DNA of 39,772 nt from an uncultured Oscillospiraceae bacterium (GTDB lineage: Bacteria; Bacillota; Clostridia; Oscillospirales; Oscillospiraceae), in contig CALXEH010000016.1 in assembly GCA_944387285.1 (NCBI GenBank), positions 1 to 39,772 on the forward strand. Reading direction: 5' to 3'. Under the pieces are notes generated by a model. The model worked only from the letters and a program-made list of their open reading frames with translations. It was not told the origin of the DNA and did no database searches. Below, piece after piece: positions 8,251-16,186 of this stretch (its first letter is position 1; each line of letters opens with the position of its first letter). The position numbers and the translations under genes are program-made.

Positions 8251-9180
8251 ATGAAAAGACTTACCGCTATATTGCTGCTGGCTGCCGTCATGCTCTCCCT
8301 TGCAGCCTGCGGCGCCGCCGAGCCGGAGCCCACGGCCGACCCGCACGAGGGTATGATCTATGTGAACACCGGCGCGAATTATGAGTGGGTGGACCTCGCC
8401 GAGGGCGTGCCCGTCTCGACGCTCACCGAGGATGACTTCGAGGCCGGCGAGGACGGCATCCCCGTCTACACCGGCGAGGCCTACGACACCCGCCTCGGCA
8501 TCGACGTCTCCTTCTACCAGGGCGACATCGACTGGCAGAAGGTCGCGGAGCAGGGCGTGGAGTTTGCCATGATCCGCTGCGGCTACCGCGGCTCCTCCGA
8601 GGGCGAGCTCTTCGTGGACGAGAAGTTCGAGCAGAACATGCAGGGCGCCATCGACGCCGGGCTCGACGTGGGCGTATACTTCTTTTCCCAATCCCTCGGC
8701 GCCATCGAGGCCGCCGAGGAGGCACTCTTCGTCCTCGACCTCATAAAGGGCTACGCCATCACCATGCCCGTCGCCTTCGACTGGGAACCGCTCGAAGGCT
8801 CGCGCGCCGAGGACATAGACCGGGACGAGCTCACGGCCTCCGCCCTCGTCTTCTGCGAGATGGTAAAGGACGCCGGCTACACGCCCTGCGTCTACCTCTA
8901 CCGCTACATAGCATACTATGACTACGAGCTCTCCAGGCTCGCGGGCATCCCGCTGTGGATAGGTGCGCCCGGTTCGACGCTCGACTTCTACTACGAGGCC
9001 GCCATCTGGCAGTTCTCCTTCACGAGCCGGCTCGAGGGCATAGACGCGGACGTGGACATGAACCTGCAGTTCTACGCGCCCGGCAGCGACCCCGCCTGCC
9101 CCACGCCCGAGCCGACTCCCGAGCCCAGCGAGACGCCGGAGCCCGCGGAAAGCCCGGCCCCGAGCGATGCCGCGGAATAA
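8251..9180 (+). CDS. GH25-family lysozyme lipoprotein
   Basis: A 309-residue exported lipoprotein: basic start and hydrophobic helix, then lipobox LAAC with lipidated Cys20. An acidic linker precedes a glycoside hydrolase 25 domain (residues about 80-280), the muramidase fold that cleaves the N-acetylmuramic acid-beta-1,4-N-acetylglucosamine bond of peptidoglycan. The first catalytic-region motif is GIDVSFYQGDIDW (Asp85); the catalytic D-x-E is Asp177-Trp-Glu179 in VAFDWEP. It ends with a Pro/Glu/Thr-rich tail (PEPTPEPSETPEP) that could span the wall. The weak site AAAGGA precedes the ATG. It stands alone with its own promoter, and the next promoter begins six bases after its stop. Likely role: wall remodelling at the outer membrane-facing leaflet. 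Confidence 0.9.
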   Translation: MKRLTAILLLAAVMLSLAACGAAEPEPTADPHEGMIYVNTGANYEWVDLAEGVPVSTLTEDDFEAGEDGIPVYTGEAYDTRLGIDVSFYQGDIDWQKVAEQGVEFAMIRCGYRGSSEGELFVDEKFEQNMQGAIDAGLDVGVYFFSQSLGAIEAAEEALFVLDLIKGYAITMPVAFDWEPLEGSRAEDIDRDELTASALVFCEMVKDAGYTPCVYLYRYIAYYDYELSRLAGIPLWIGAPGSTLDFYYEAAIWQFSFTSRLEGIDADVDMNLQFYAPGSDPACPTPEPTPEPSETPEPAESPAPSDAAE

Positions 9181-9185
9181 AACTG

Positions 9186-9214
9186 TTGACAAACGCCTGG
9201 GCTCCATGTATAAT
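9186..9214 (+). promoter_or_regulatory. Consensus promoter of the SAM-riboswitch operon
   Basis: Exact TTGACA (9186-9191), 17 bases, exact TATAAT (9209-9214). Transcription would start near 9221, about 15 bases before the riboswitch aptamer. Confidence 0.9.
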
Positions 9215-9234
9215 ATTTGCCGACAACTGAAAAG

Positions 9235-9328
9235 CCTTATCAAGAGTGGCGGAGGGACCGGCCCTGTGAAGCCCGGCAACCTGCATCAGCAAGGTGCCAA
9301 ATCCGGCGGTGTAAATCGGAAGATGAGG
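9235..9328 (+). ncRNA. SAM-I (S-box) riboswitch aptamer
   Basis: Classic S-box order: P1 arm CCTTATC (9235-9241), AAGAGTGGCGGAGGGA, CCGGCCCTGTGAAGCCC, GGCAACC, CAAGGTGCCAAATCC and the closing P1 arm GATGAGG (9322-9328), which pairs with the first. Binding of S-adenosylmethionine stabilises P1 and allows the terminator at 9346 to form, switching off the nucleotidyltransferase-metK operon when SAM is abundant. Confidence 0.96.
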
Positions 9329-9345
9329 ATATACGCTCAAAACCT

Positions 9346-9378
9346 ACGCCTGCCGGTTCCCCGGCGGGCGTTATTTTT
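9346..9378 (+). terminator. Expression-platform terminator of the SAM-I riboswitch
   Basis: Stem ACGCCTGCCGG / CCGGCGGGCGT (one wobble) with a 4-base loop, followed by TATTTTT. It ends 14 bases before the first gene, whose GGAGG site lies just after it, so transcription reaches the genes only when the hairpin is prevented. Confidence 0.92.
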
Positions 9379-9392
9379 ACGGAGGTCAGGCC

Positions 9393-9995
9393 ATGCTGGA
9401 TATGGAAAACTGGCTCCAGCTTTGGAGCCGCGCCGTGCTGGACGAGTTTGGGGACAGGGTGCGCTTCCTCGGCATACAGGGCAGCCGTGCCCGCGGCGAG
9501 GCCCGCGATGACAGCGACATCGACACGGTGACAGTCCTCGACCGGTTCGGCCGTGAGGATATCGTGCGGCTCAAGGCGGCGCTCGCCGCGCTGCCGGAGC
9601 GCGAAAAGCTCTGCGGCTTCGTCTCGGGCGAGGCGGAACTGCGGGCCTGGGACGCCTCGGAGCTGTTCCAGTTCACTTTCGACACCAGGGCGGTATACGG
9701 CTCTCTCGATTTTCTGCCGCAGCCGACCCGCGAGGCCGCGCTGGGCAGTGCGCGCACCGGCGCCTGCGCTCTCTACCACGGCTGCGCGCATTTCCTGCTC
9801 CACGGCGGGGACGAGGGCGTGACCGAGGCGCTCGAAAAGACTGCCTTCTTCACCATGAGGGCTCTCGTCTGGCTCGAATCCGGCCATTTCCCCGGCTCGC
9901 GCGCCGAACTGCCGGAAAAGCACCGGGAGGTGCTCTTCTCCGGGTCGGAGGAGATGCTGGCCTGGGCTTCGGACGTCATCAAGAACGTATTCTAA
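9393..9995 (+). CDS. SAM-riboswitch-controlled nucleotidyltransferase (pol-beta/MNT fold)
   Basis: A 200-residue protein with the minimal nucleotidyltransferase signature of the DNA polymerase beta superfamily: GS at residues 30-31 and D-x-D at Asp42 and Asp44 within [16 protein letters not shown]. The C-terminal ~90 residues are helical ([20 protein letters not shown]), like the HEPN-like helical domain found beside such folds, including aminoglycoside adenylyltransferases. It would transfer an NMP from an NTP to a hydroxyl or phosphate of a small molecule, RNA or protein; the acceptor is unknown. It is the first gene after the SAM-I riboswitch and is followed in 20 bases by metK, so it is regulated as a methionine/SAM-responsive gene. 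A resistance role is not supported by this context. No partner antitoxin is visible. Confidence 0.8.
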   Translation: MLDMENWLQLWSRAVLDEFGDRVRFLGIQGSRARGEARDDSDIDTVTVLDRFGREDIVRLKAALAALPEREKLCGFVSGEAELRAWDASELFQFTFDTRAVYGSLDFLPQPTREAALGSARTGACALYHGCAHFLLHGGDEGVTEALEKTAFFTMRALVWLESGHFPGSRAELPEKHREVLFSGSEEMLAWASDVIKNVF

Positions 9996-10015
9996 ATCAA
10001 AAAGGAGACATAAAA

Positions 10016-11203
10016 ATGGCAAATTACCTCTTCACCTCCGAGTCTGTGACCGAGGGGCATCCTGACAAGATCTGCGACCAGATCTCCGACGCTGTGCTTG
10101 ACGCCATACTCGAGCAGGACCCGCAGGGGCACGTCGCCTGCGAGTGCACCGCTACCACCGGCATCATCTACATCATGGGCGAGATCTCCACGAGCTGCTA
10201 TGTGGACATCCCGAAGATCGCGCGCGAGGTCGTGCGCGAGATCGGCTACGACAACGCCGCCTACGGCTTCGACTGCAACACCTGCGCCGTGGTCACCGCC
10301 ATCGACGAGCAGTCCGGCGACATCGCCATGGGCGTGGACGCCTCCCTCGAGCTCAAGGAGGGCCAGGAGGGCGACAGCCTCGAAAACGGCGCCGGCGACC
10401 AGGGTATGATGTTCGGCTACGCCTGCGACGAGACCCCGGAGCTCATGCCCCTGCCCATCTCGCTCGCCCAGAAGATGGCCCGCCGCCTCACCGAGGTGCG
10501 CAAGTCCGGCCTGCTGCCCTATCTCAGGCCCGACGGCAAGACCCAGGTCACCATCGAGTACGACGCCGCCGGCAAGCCCGTGCGCGTTGACACCGTCGTC
10601 GTCTCCACCCAGCACGACGCCGAGGTCTCCCTCGAGCAGATCCGCGCCGACATGATAGAGCACGTCATCCTGCCCACCATCCCCGCCGAGCTGAACCGCG
10701 GCGACATCAAGTACTACGTCAACCCGACCGGCCGCTTCGTGAAGGGCGGCCCGGCTGCCGACTCCGGCCTCACCGGCCGCAAGATCATCGTGGACACCTA
10801 CGGCGGCAGCGCCCCGCACGGCGGCGGCTGCTTCTCCGGCAAGGACCCCACCAAGGTCGACCGCAGCGCTACCTACGCCGCCCGCTGGGTGGCCAAGAAC
10901 ATCGTCGCCGCCGGCCTCGCCCACCGCTGCCAGGTGCAGCTCGCCTACGCCATCGGCGTCGCCAACCCCGTCAGCGTCAACGTCACCACCTTCGGCACCG
11001 GCGCCGTGCCCGACCACGTCCTGGAGAAGGCCGTGAACGAGGTCTTCGACCTGCGCCCGTCCGCCATCATCCGCGACCTCGGCCTGCGCCGCCCCATCTA
11101 CCGCAAGCTCGCCGCCTACGGCCACATGGGCCGCGAGGATCTCGGCGTGCTCTGGGAATCCACCGGCCGCGCCGAGGCCCTGCGCCTCGCCTGCGGGCTG
11201 TAA
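10016..11203 (+). CDS. metK: S-adenosylmethionine synthase
   Basis: A 395-residue methionine adenosyltransferase making SAM from ATP and L-methionine. Diagnostic motifs: [20 protein letters not shown] at the start, the substrate loop around residues 90-110 ([17 protein letters not shown]), [15 protein letters not shown] and [16 protein letters not shown] with the catalytic lysines. The family normally reads QSPDIAQGV, so GDIAMGV is a small variant. A strong AAAGGAGA site precedes ATG 10016. Length is normal for the family. It is the second gene of the SAM-I riboswitch operon and is followed by a terminator. Confidence 0.98.
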   Translation: MANYLFTSESVTEGHPDKICDQISDAVLDAILEQDPQGHVACECTATTGIIYIMGEISTSCYVDIPKIAREVVREIGYDNAAYGFDCNTCAVVTAIDEQSGDIAMGVDASLELKEGQEGDSLENGAGDQGMMFGYACDETPELMPLPISLAQKMARRLTEVRKSGLLPYLRPDGKTQVTIEYDAAGKPVRVDTVVVSTQHDAEVSLEQIRADMIEHVILPTIPAELNRGDIKYYVNPTGRFVKGGPAADSGLTGRKIIVDTYGGSAPHGGGCFSGKDPTKVDRSATYAARWVAKNIVAAGLAHRCQVQLAYAIGVANPVSVNVTTFGTGAVPDHVLEKAVNEVFDLRPSAIIRDLGLRRPIYRKLAAYGHMGREDLGVLWESTGRAEALRLACGL

Positions 11204-11224
11204 CAACAACTTTTACGAGGCCCC

Positions 11225-11260
11225 GCCCCGCCGAGCCCTGACGGCCCGGCGGGGCTTTTT
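11225..11260 (+). terminator. Terminator of the metK operon
   Basis: Stem GCCCCGCCGAGCC / GGCCCGGCGGGGC (one mismatch) with a 5-base loop, then TTTTT. Confidence 0.88.
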
Positions 11261-11366
11261 GCGCCCTGCCGTCCCGCCGGACGCTTTGTTGGAAAATTAA
11301 CTTCCCTTTCCGTGGGGAATGTGTTATGCTTTAAGGAGTGTACACAGGCGAAGGAGGCGGGGCTTT

Positions 11367-11783
11367 TTGAATTCGATGAAACACCTGCAGGCGCAGGAGG
11401 AGGCTCGGGCCAAACAGGAGGCAGAGGAGCGCAGGCTGAGGCTCGAGAAGGAGACCGAGGCGGACATGCTCATCCTCCGCGCGCTGCTCGACGCGGAGCA
11501 GCAGGCCAGGCAGATAGAGGACGCAGCCGCACAGCGCCGCGCCGGGCTGGAGGCCCGCGTGCAGGCCGGCAAGGACGAGCTGCTGCTCAAGGTCAGGCAG
11601 GAGACCCGCGCCGCCATCGTCGCGGACTCCGGCGCCGAGCGCGAGCGCGCCGACGCAGAGATCGCAAGGGACCGCGCCGCGGCCGACAGCACGCGCGAGC
11701 GGCTCAGGCAGAGCTACGCGCTCAGGCGCGAGGGCTACGTCGGGCGCGTCTTTGACATAGTCACGGGGCAGAAGGATGAATAA
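11367..11783 (+). CDS. ntpF: V/A-type ATPase subunit G/H (peripheral stalk)
   Basis: About 138 residues, almost entirely charged and alanine-rich coiled coil (QEEARAKQEAEERRLRLEKE, then DAEQQARQIEDAAAQRRAGL), as expected for the stalk subunit that pairs with subunit E. It opens the nine-gene ATPase operon. A perfect AAGGAGG at 11351-11357 sits nine bases before TTG 11367, so I choose that start; ATG 11376 is nine bases further on and poorly spaced. It overlaps the start of subunit C by eight bases. A weak promoter-like TATGCT lies at 11325, without a clear -35 box. Identity rests on position and composition, since this subunit is poorly conserved. Confidence 0.75.
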   Translation: MNSMKHLQAQEEARAKQEAEERRLRLEKETEADMLILRALLDAEQQARQIEDAAAQRRAGLEARVQAGKDELLLKVRQETRAAIVADSGAERERADAEIARDRAAADSTRERLRQSYALRREGYVGRVFDIVTGQKDE

Positions 11784-12810
11784 CAGCAGCCGCAAAGCCA
11801 TGGACATCGCCCTGGCCACGGAAGCCAGGGCCATGTACGCCCATCTCCTCAGCCGGGCGGACCTGGACAAGATCGGCTCTATGCGCACGACGGACGAGCT
11901 GCTCAGCTATCTGCTGCGCAGCCCGGCCTGGCAGCAGGCGGCGCTTAGCCTGCCGCCCGCCGGCGCGACGGACGTCCAATTCGCCGAGGCCCTGGGCCGC
12001 TGCCTATTTGAGGACTACGAGCGGCTCTACCGCTTCGCCAGCGACGCTTCAAAGGAGTTTCTCATCTTCATGACCTATGAGGCCGAGCTGAAGTTCCTGC
12101 TCTCGGCGCTCAGGAAGCTCTCGACCGGCGCGACGGGCGAGCTGTTCTATATCCCGGCGGCCGCCATCCGGCTCACGCGCGGCTTCAACCTCGCACGGCT
12201 GCGCGAGGCGAAGAACTTCCAGGACATCGTCGAGGGCGCGGCGGGAAGCATCTACGGCTCCACGCTCAGGGAGCTCACGCTCGACCCCGTCAGCGGCCAG
12301 CCCTCCTTCAACGAGGCGGCGCTCCGGCTGGAGGCGAAGTATTACCACAGCCTGGACCACTACCTCAAGACCGGCTACCGCGGCCCGTCCAAGCGCGAGC
12401 TGGCGCAGACCGTGTCCTTCCGGGCAGACATGCTCAACATCAGCTACATCCTGCGCCTGCGCCGCTTCGGCACGCCCGTGCAGGAGGCCCTGGAGCTGCT
12501 GCTGCCCATGCACGGCGCGCTGGGCGAGGAGACCCAGCGCCGCATACTCGAGGCCGATACCGACGAGCAGGCCATAGCCGAGCTGCGCGCCACGCGGCTG
12601 GGCAAGTGGCTCACCGAGGTCGAGGGCAGCTCGCCCGAGAGCCTCGTGCGCTCGGCCGAGAAGATATATTACCGCAAGATCATACACGGCGCGCCTAACC
12701 TCAGCGTGGTTGACGCGTTCTTGAAGCTCAAGGAAAACGAGGCGAAGATGCTGCGCCGGGCCTTCGTGGCCCTGCAGTACGGACTGAGCCCCGCAGGATA
12801 CATGGACTAG
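11776..12810 (+). CDS. ntpC: V/A-type ATPase subunit C (central stalk-to-ring connector)
   Basis: A 344-residue helical protein of the V-ATPase subunit C/d family (AtpC/NtpC), the funnel that joins the central stalk to the proteolipid ring. Traits: a helical repeat architecture, RADMLNISYILRLRRFG, and the closing region KIIHGAPNLSVVDAFLKLKENEAKMLRRAFVALQYGL, where family members carry conserved residues contacting the ring. ATG 11776 overlaps the stop of the preceding gene. In this operon C precedes I, whereas the Enterococcus hirae order is F-I-K-E-C-G-A-B-D. Confidence 0.85.
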   Translation: MNNSSRKAMDIALATEARAMYAHLLSRADLDKIGSMRTTDELLSYLLRSPAWQQAALSLPPAGATDVQFAEALGRCLFEDYERLYRFASDASKEFLIFMTYEAELKFLLSALRKLSTGATGELFYIPAAAIRLTRGFNLARLREAKNFQDIVEGAAGSIYGSTLRELTLDPVSGQPSFNEAALRLEAKYYHSLDHYLKTGYRGPSKRELAQTVSFRADMLNISYILRLRRFGTPVQEALELLLPMHGALGEETQRRILEADTDEQAIAELRATRLGKWLTEVEGSSPESLVRSAEKIYYRKIIHGAPNLSVVDAFLKLKENEAKMLRRAFVALQYGLSPAGYMD

Positions 12811-12831
12811 CGTCCAAGGGAGGGCAGATAA

Positions 12832-14763
12832 TTGGCGACAGAAAAACTGCTGAAAGCCCTGGTCTCGGGCCCGGCGGAACGGCTGGACGAAGCCATACGC
12901 CGGCTGATACTCGACCGGGAATTCCATCCGCTGCCGGCGTCCCAGCTGGGCGGCCACAGGCACAGCCTCAGCCACCAGGAGGGCGAGGACCCCTACAGGC
13001 CCGCCCTGGACTCCGCCGCGGCCCTGCTGGCCAAGCTGGGTATCAAACCGGAATTCCGCGAATTCCGCGACAGGGGCTGGACCACCGAAAACTGCGCGGA
13101 GTACATCAGCGGCGTCTCCGGCGCGGCCACGCGGATAATAACCCACCGCAACGCCGCCACCAGCCTCGCCGACGACGACGAGGAGCTCATAGCCCGCTTT
13201 GAGCCCTTCGCCCTGCTGAACGTGCGGCTCGAGGAGCTGCTGGAGGTCTCGCACATGCGCCTGCGCTTCGGCAAGGTGGACGAGGAGCTCTGGGACGAGC
13301 TGCGGCGCGAGGCCGTGGACGAATACGGGGCCTTCATCTTCCGCACCGGCTTTGCCGACGGCAAGATCTGCTGCATCCTGCTGACCCTGCAGGGCGGCGT
13401 GCTGCGCGAGGAGGAGCGCTTTGTGGAATACGGCTTCGAGCCCGAGGACAGGCCGAACGCCGCAGGGCTCACGGGCGTGCCGGCCGAGCGCATGGCGGAA
13501 CTCAGGGCCGAGGCCGAGGCCGCGCGCAAGCAGGCGGCGAGCCTCTCGGCAGAGCTCGCGGCGCTTGCCGAGCGCGAGCGGGACGAGGCGCTCTCGCGCT
13601 GGTCCTGGCTGAAATACATGAGCGAGGGCTTCGCCCTGCGCTCCTACGCGGGCTACGACCTGGACGAGTTCTATCTGACCGGCTGGCTGCCCGAGGCCGA
13701 CGGCCAGAGCTTCAAGCGCGCCGCCGAGGAGCTCGGCTGCGTCTGCTCCTTTGAAAAGCCCGGCCGGGGCGAGCTCGGGCGCGTGCCCGTCAAGCTAAAG
13801 GAGGGCTTCTGGCCGCGCATCTTCGCGCCCTTCGTCACCATGTACGGCTACCCGGCCTACGGGGAGTTCGACCCGCGCGTCTTCATGGTCATCACCTACT
13901 GCCTGCTCTTCGGCGTCATGTTCGGCGACGTGGGCCAGGGCGCGCTGCTCGTGCTCATAGGGCTCTACATGGTCAAGAAAAAGGGCATGTGGCTCGGCCG
14001 CATCCTCGCCGCGGTGGGCTGTTCCGCCGTCGTTTTCGGCTTCGTCTACGGCAGCGTGTTCGGAAATGAGCACCTGCTGCCCGGCTTCAAGGTGCTCGAG
14101 GGCAGCGGCGTCATGCAGATCCTGCTCGTCTCCGCCGGCGGCGGCGTCGTGCTCATACTCATCAGCGGCGTGCTCAACATCATCACCGCCTTCAGGCAGA
14201 AGAACTACCGCGCGGCGCTCTTTTCCGCGAATGGCGTGACGGGCGTGCTCTTTCTGGGCGGCATCGTGGGCTGCGCCGTGGCGGACTTCGGCTTTTCGAC
14301 CTCGCTGCTCTCCAGCGGGCCGGTGTGGTTCGTCTTCGCCCTGCTGCTGCTGTCCATCTGGCTGGGCGAGCTGCTCTGCCACGCGCTGGGCCTCGCGCCC
14401 AAGGAGCACGGGCACAAGACTTCGACGGGCATGATGCTGCTCGAGGGCTTCTTCGAGCTCTTCGAGGCCTTCCTGTCCTGGCTGTCCAACTGCCTGAGCT
14501 TCCTGCGCGTCGGCACCTACGCCATCTGCCACGCCATCATGATGCTCATCGTCTATTCCCTGTCCGAAACCAGCGGCGGCTACTCCATCATAGGCCTGGT
14601 GTTCGGCAACGCCCTCGTCATGCTGATAGAGTCCGTCCTGGTCTGCATCCAGGCCCTGAGGCTGGAGTTCTACGAGCTCTTCGGCCGCTTCTATACCGGC
14701 CGGGGCGCACCCTTCGAGCCCGTCAGGGTGGACTACACCGCGCAGATCCACCGCGCCGCCTGA
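12832..14763 (+). CDS. ntpI: V/A-type ATPase subunit I (a subunit, ion channel)
   Basis: A 643-residue stator subunit. The N-terminal ~310 residues are soluble, with a coiled coil around 220-260 (RAEAEAARKQAASLSAELAA). The C-terminal half has seven or eight membrane helices, including YCLLFGVMFGDVGQGALLV and ISGVLNIITAFR. Helix 7 carries CLSFLRVGTYAICHA with Arg559, the family's essential half-channel arginine that faces the ring glutamate. Start is TTG 12832: AAGGGAGGG lies just upstream at good spacing and no ATG occurs in frame for over a hundred codons. It completes the ion path with subunit K. Confidence 0.95.
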   Translation: MATEKLLKALVSGPAERLDEAIRRLILDREFHPLPASQLGGHRHSLSHQEGEDPYRPALDSAAALLAKLGIKPEFREFRDRGWTTENCAEYISGVSGAATRIITHRNAATSLADDDEELIARFEPFALLNVRLEELLEVSHMRLRFGKVDEELWDELRREAVDEYGAFIFRTGFADGKICCILLTLQGGVLREEERFVEYGFEPEDRPNAAGLTGVPAERMAELRAEAEAARKQAASLSAELAALAERERDEALSRWSWLKYMSEGFALRSYAGYDLDEFYLTGWLPEADGQSFKRAAEELGCVCSFEKPGRGELGRVPVKLKEGFWPRIFAPFVTMYGYPAYGEFDPRVFMVITYCLLFGVMFGDVGQGALLVLIGLYMVKKKGMWLGRILAAVGCSAVVFGFVYGSVFGNEHLLPGFKVLEGSGVMQILLVSAGGGVVLILISGVLNIITAFRQKNYRAALFSANGVTGVLFLGGIVGCAVADFGFSTSLLSSGPVWFVFALLLLSIWLGELLCHALGLAPKEHGHKTSTGMMLLEGFFELFEAFLSWLSNCLSFLRVGTYAICHAIMMLIVYSLSETSGGYSIIGLVFGNALVMLIESVLVCIQALRLEFYELFGRFYTGRGAPFEPVRVDYTAQIHRAA

Positions 14764-14811
14764 GCATATCGCAGTACAATAGAAACATTAGATAAATCGG
14801 AGGAATCACAC

Positions 14812-15252
14812 ATGTTAAAGCTCATCTGTCCACTCATTGCCGTACTGGTACTCGTCATCCTGCCGCTGTGGCTGATAGCCAGGCGCGCCAAGGCCGGCAA
14901 GAGCGTCAAGAAGCCGCTCTACGCCAATCTCTTCGGCTTTTTCGGGGTCATGTTCCTGACGGCCGTGGTCTTCCTGGGCCAGGGCGTGGCCGCAGCCAGC
15001 GACGCGGCCGAGGCCGCCGCTGCCGCCGGCACCACCGACTGGACCAAGGCCATCGGCTACCTGGCCGCGGCGCTGGCCGTCGGCATCTCGGGCATCGCCT
15101 CTGGCATCGCCGTCTCGAACTCGGCCTGCGCGGCCATCGGGGCCCTGACCGAGAACGAGGGCAGCTTCGGCAAATCCATAGTCTTCGTCGGCATGGCCGA
15201 GGGCATAGCCATCTACGGCCTGCTCATAGCCATCGTCATCCTGCTGTTCTGA
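14812..15252 (+). CDS. ntpK: V/A-type ATPase subunit K (proteolipid c ring)
   Basis: A 146-residue proteolipid with four predicted helices. Helix 1 is a single hydrophobic segment at residues 2-24. The ion-binding hairpin is the second pair: LAAALAVGISGIASGIAVSN and VFVGMAEGIAIYGLLIA, with the ion-binding carboxylate Glu130. Only the second hairpin carries this carboxylate, so there is one ion site per four helices, as in eukaryotic-type and many clostridial K subunits. The coupling ion (Na+ or H+) cannot be decided; the Gln/Thr Na+ ligands of E. hirae NtpK are not obvious here. GGAGGAA precedes ATG 14812. Confidence 0.92.
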   Translation: MLKLICPLIAVLVLVILPLWLIARRAKAGKSVKKPLYANLFGFFGVMFLTAVVFLGQGVAAASDAAEAAAAAGTTDWTKAIGYLAAALAVGISGIASGIAVSNSACAAIGALTENEGSFGKSIVFVGMAEGIAIYGLLIAIVILLF

Positions 15253-15560
15253 TGCGCTGCTTCTGCATCACGGACGACCCCGACGTGCTGACAGGCATGC
15301 GCCTGGCCGGCATAGAGGGCGCGCGCGCCGCCACGAAGAAGGAAGTGGATGCGGCCATAAGCCGCGCCTGCTCCGACGCGGGCGTGGCCGTGCTGATAGT
15401 GACCGAGGGCTGCTACGCCCTTTGCCGCGAGCGGCTGGATGAGCTGAAGCTCTCGGCCGGCCGGCCGCTGGTGAACATCGTGGCCGACAGCCGCGGCAGC
15501 GTGCGCGCGAGAGACTATATCACGCGCCTCATAAACGAGGCGATAGGCATCAAGCTCTAG
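15252..15560 (+). CDS. ntpG: V/A-type ATPase subunit F (central stalk)
   Basis: A 102-residue subunit F with the family's Rossmann-like start FCITDDPDVLTGMRLAGI and the VAVLIVTEGCYALCRERLDE region. It binds the D subunit in the rotating shaft. The ATG at 15252 overlaps the K stop by one base (TGATG), and its stop is 11 bases before subunit E. The length fits the family. Confidence 0.92.
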   Translation: MRCFCITDDPDVLTGMRLAGIEGARAATKKEVDAAISRACSDAGVAVLIVTEGCYALCRERLDELKLSAGRPLVNIVADSRGSVRARDYITRLINEAIGIKL

Positions 15561-15571
15561 GGGAGGCGCCT

Positions 15572-16186
15572 ATGCAAAACAGGAAAAGCAAATTGGCGGA
15601 CTTCACCGCAGCGGTCACGGGCGCGGCGCAGGCGAAGGCCGCGGAAATGGACGCGGAGACCGAGAAGCTCGAGCGCGAGGCGCTGGAGGAGTATTCGGCC
15701 GCGCTGAAGGCCGCAGCGGAAAAGCGCCGGGCCTCCGCCCTGGCGGACGCCAAGGTCCGCGAAAACAAGAGGGTCGTGGCAGAGGGCCTGGCCGCCAAGC
15801 GCAGCCTGCTGCAGTTCCGCGAGGACTGCGCCGACGACGTCTTCGACGAGGTGCGCCGCCGCATACTCGAACTGCCGCGCCGGCCAGAATACGCCGAGAC
15901 GCTCAAAAACCAGCTCTGGCGCGCGCTGGACGCCGTGCCGGGCGCGCGCGAGGCCAAGGTCTGGCTCAGGCGCGAGGATATGGGCTACGCCCAGGGCCTC
16001 AATTCGGCCTCGCCGGGCGTGAAGCTGGAATTCCTGGAGGGCCGCTTTGCCCTGGGCGGGCTCGTGCTCGAGTGCGCGGAAAAGGGCCGGAAGATCGACC
16101 TCTCCTTTGACGCGGCGCTGGAGGATCTTGAGGGCCGCTTCTCCGAGCTCACCGGCTTCAGTCTGGAGGACGCAGATGGGAAATAA
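15572..16186 (+). CDS. ntpE: V/A-type ATPase subunit E (peripheral stalk)
   Basis: A 204-residue subunit with a long helical, charged N-terminal half (AEMDAETEKLEREALEEY) and a globular C-terminal domain (GVKLEFLEGRFALGGLVLEC then FDAALEDLEGRFSELTGF). It pairs with subunit G/H to form the stator stalk. GGGGAGG precedes ATG 15572. Its final codons overlap the start of subunit A by 11 bases, giving translational coupling. Confidence 0.88.
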   Translation: MQNRKSKLADFTAAVTGAAQAKAAEMDAETEKLEREALEEYSAALKAAAEKRRASALADAKVRENKRVVAEGLAAKRSLLQFREDCADDVFDEVRRRILELPRRPEYAETLKNQLWRALDAVPGAREAKVWLRREDMGYAQGLNSASPGVKLEFLEGRFALGGLVLECAEKGRKIDLSFDAALEDLEGRFSELTGFSLEDADGK

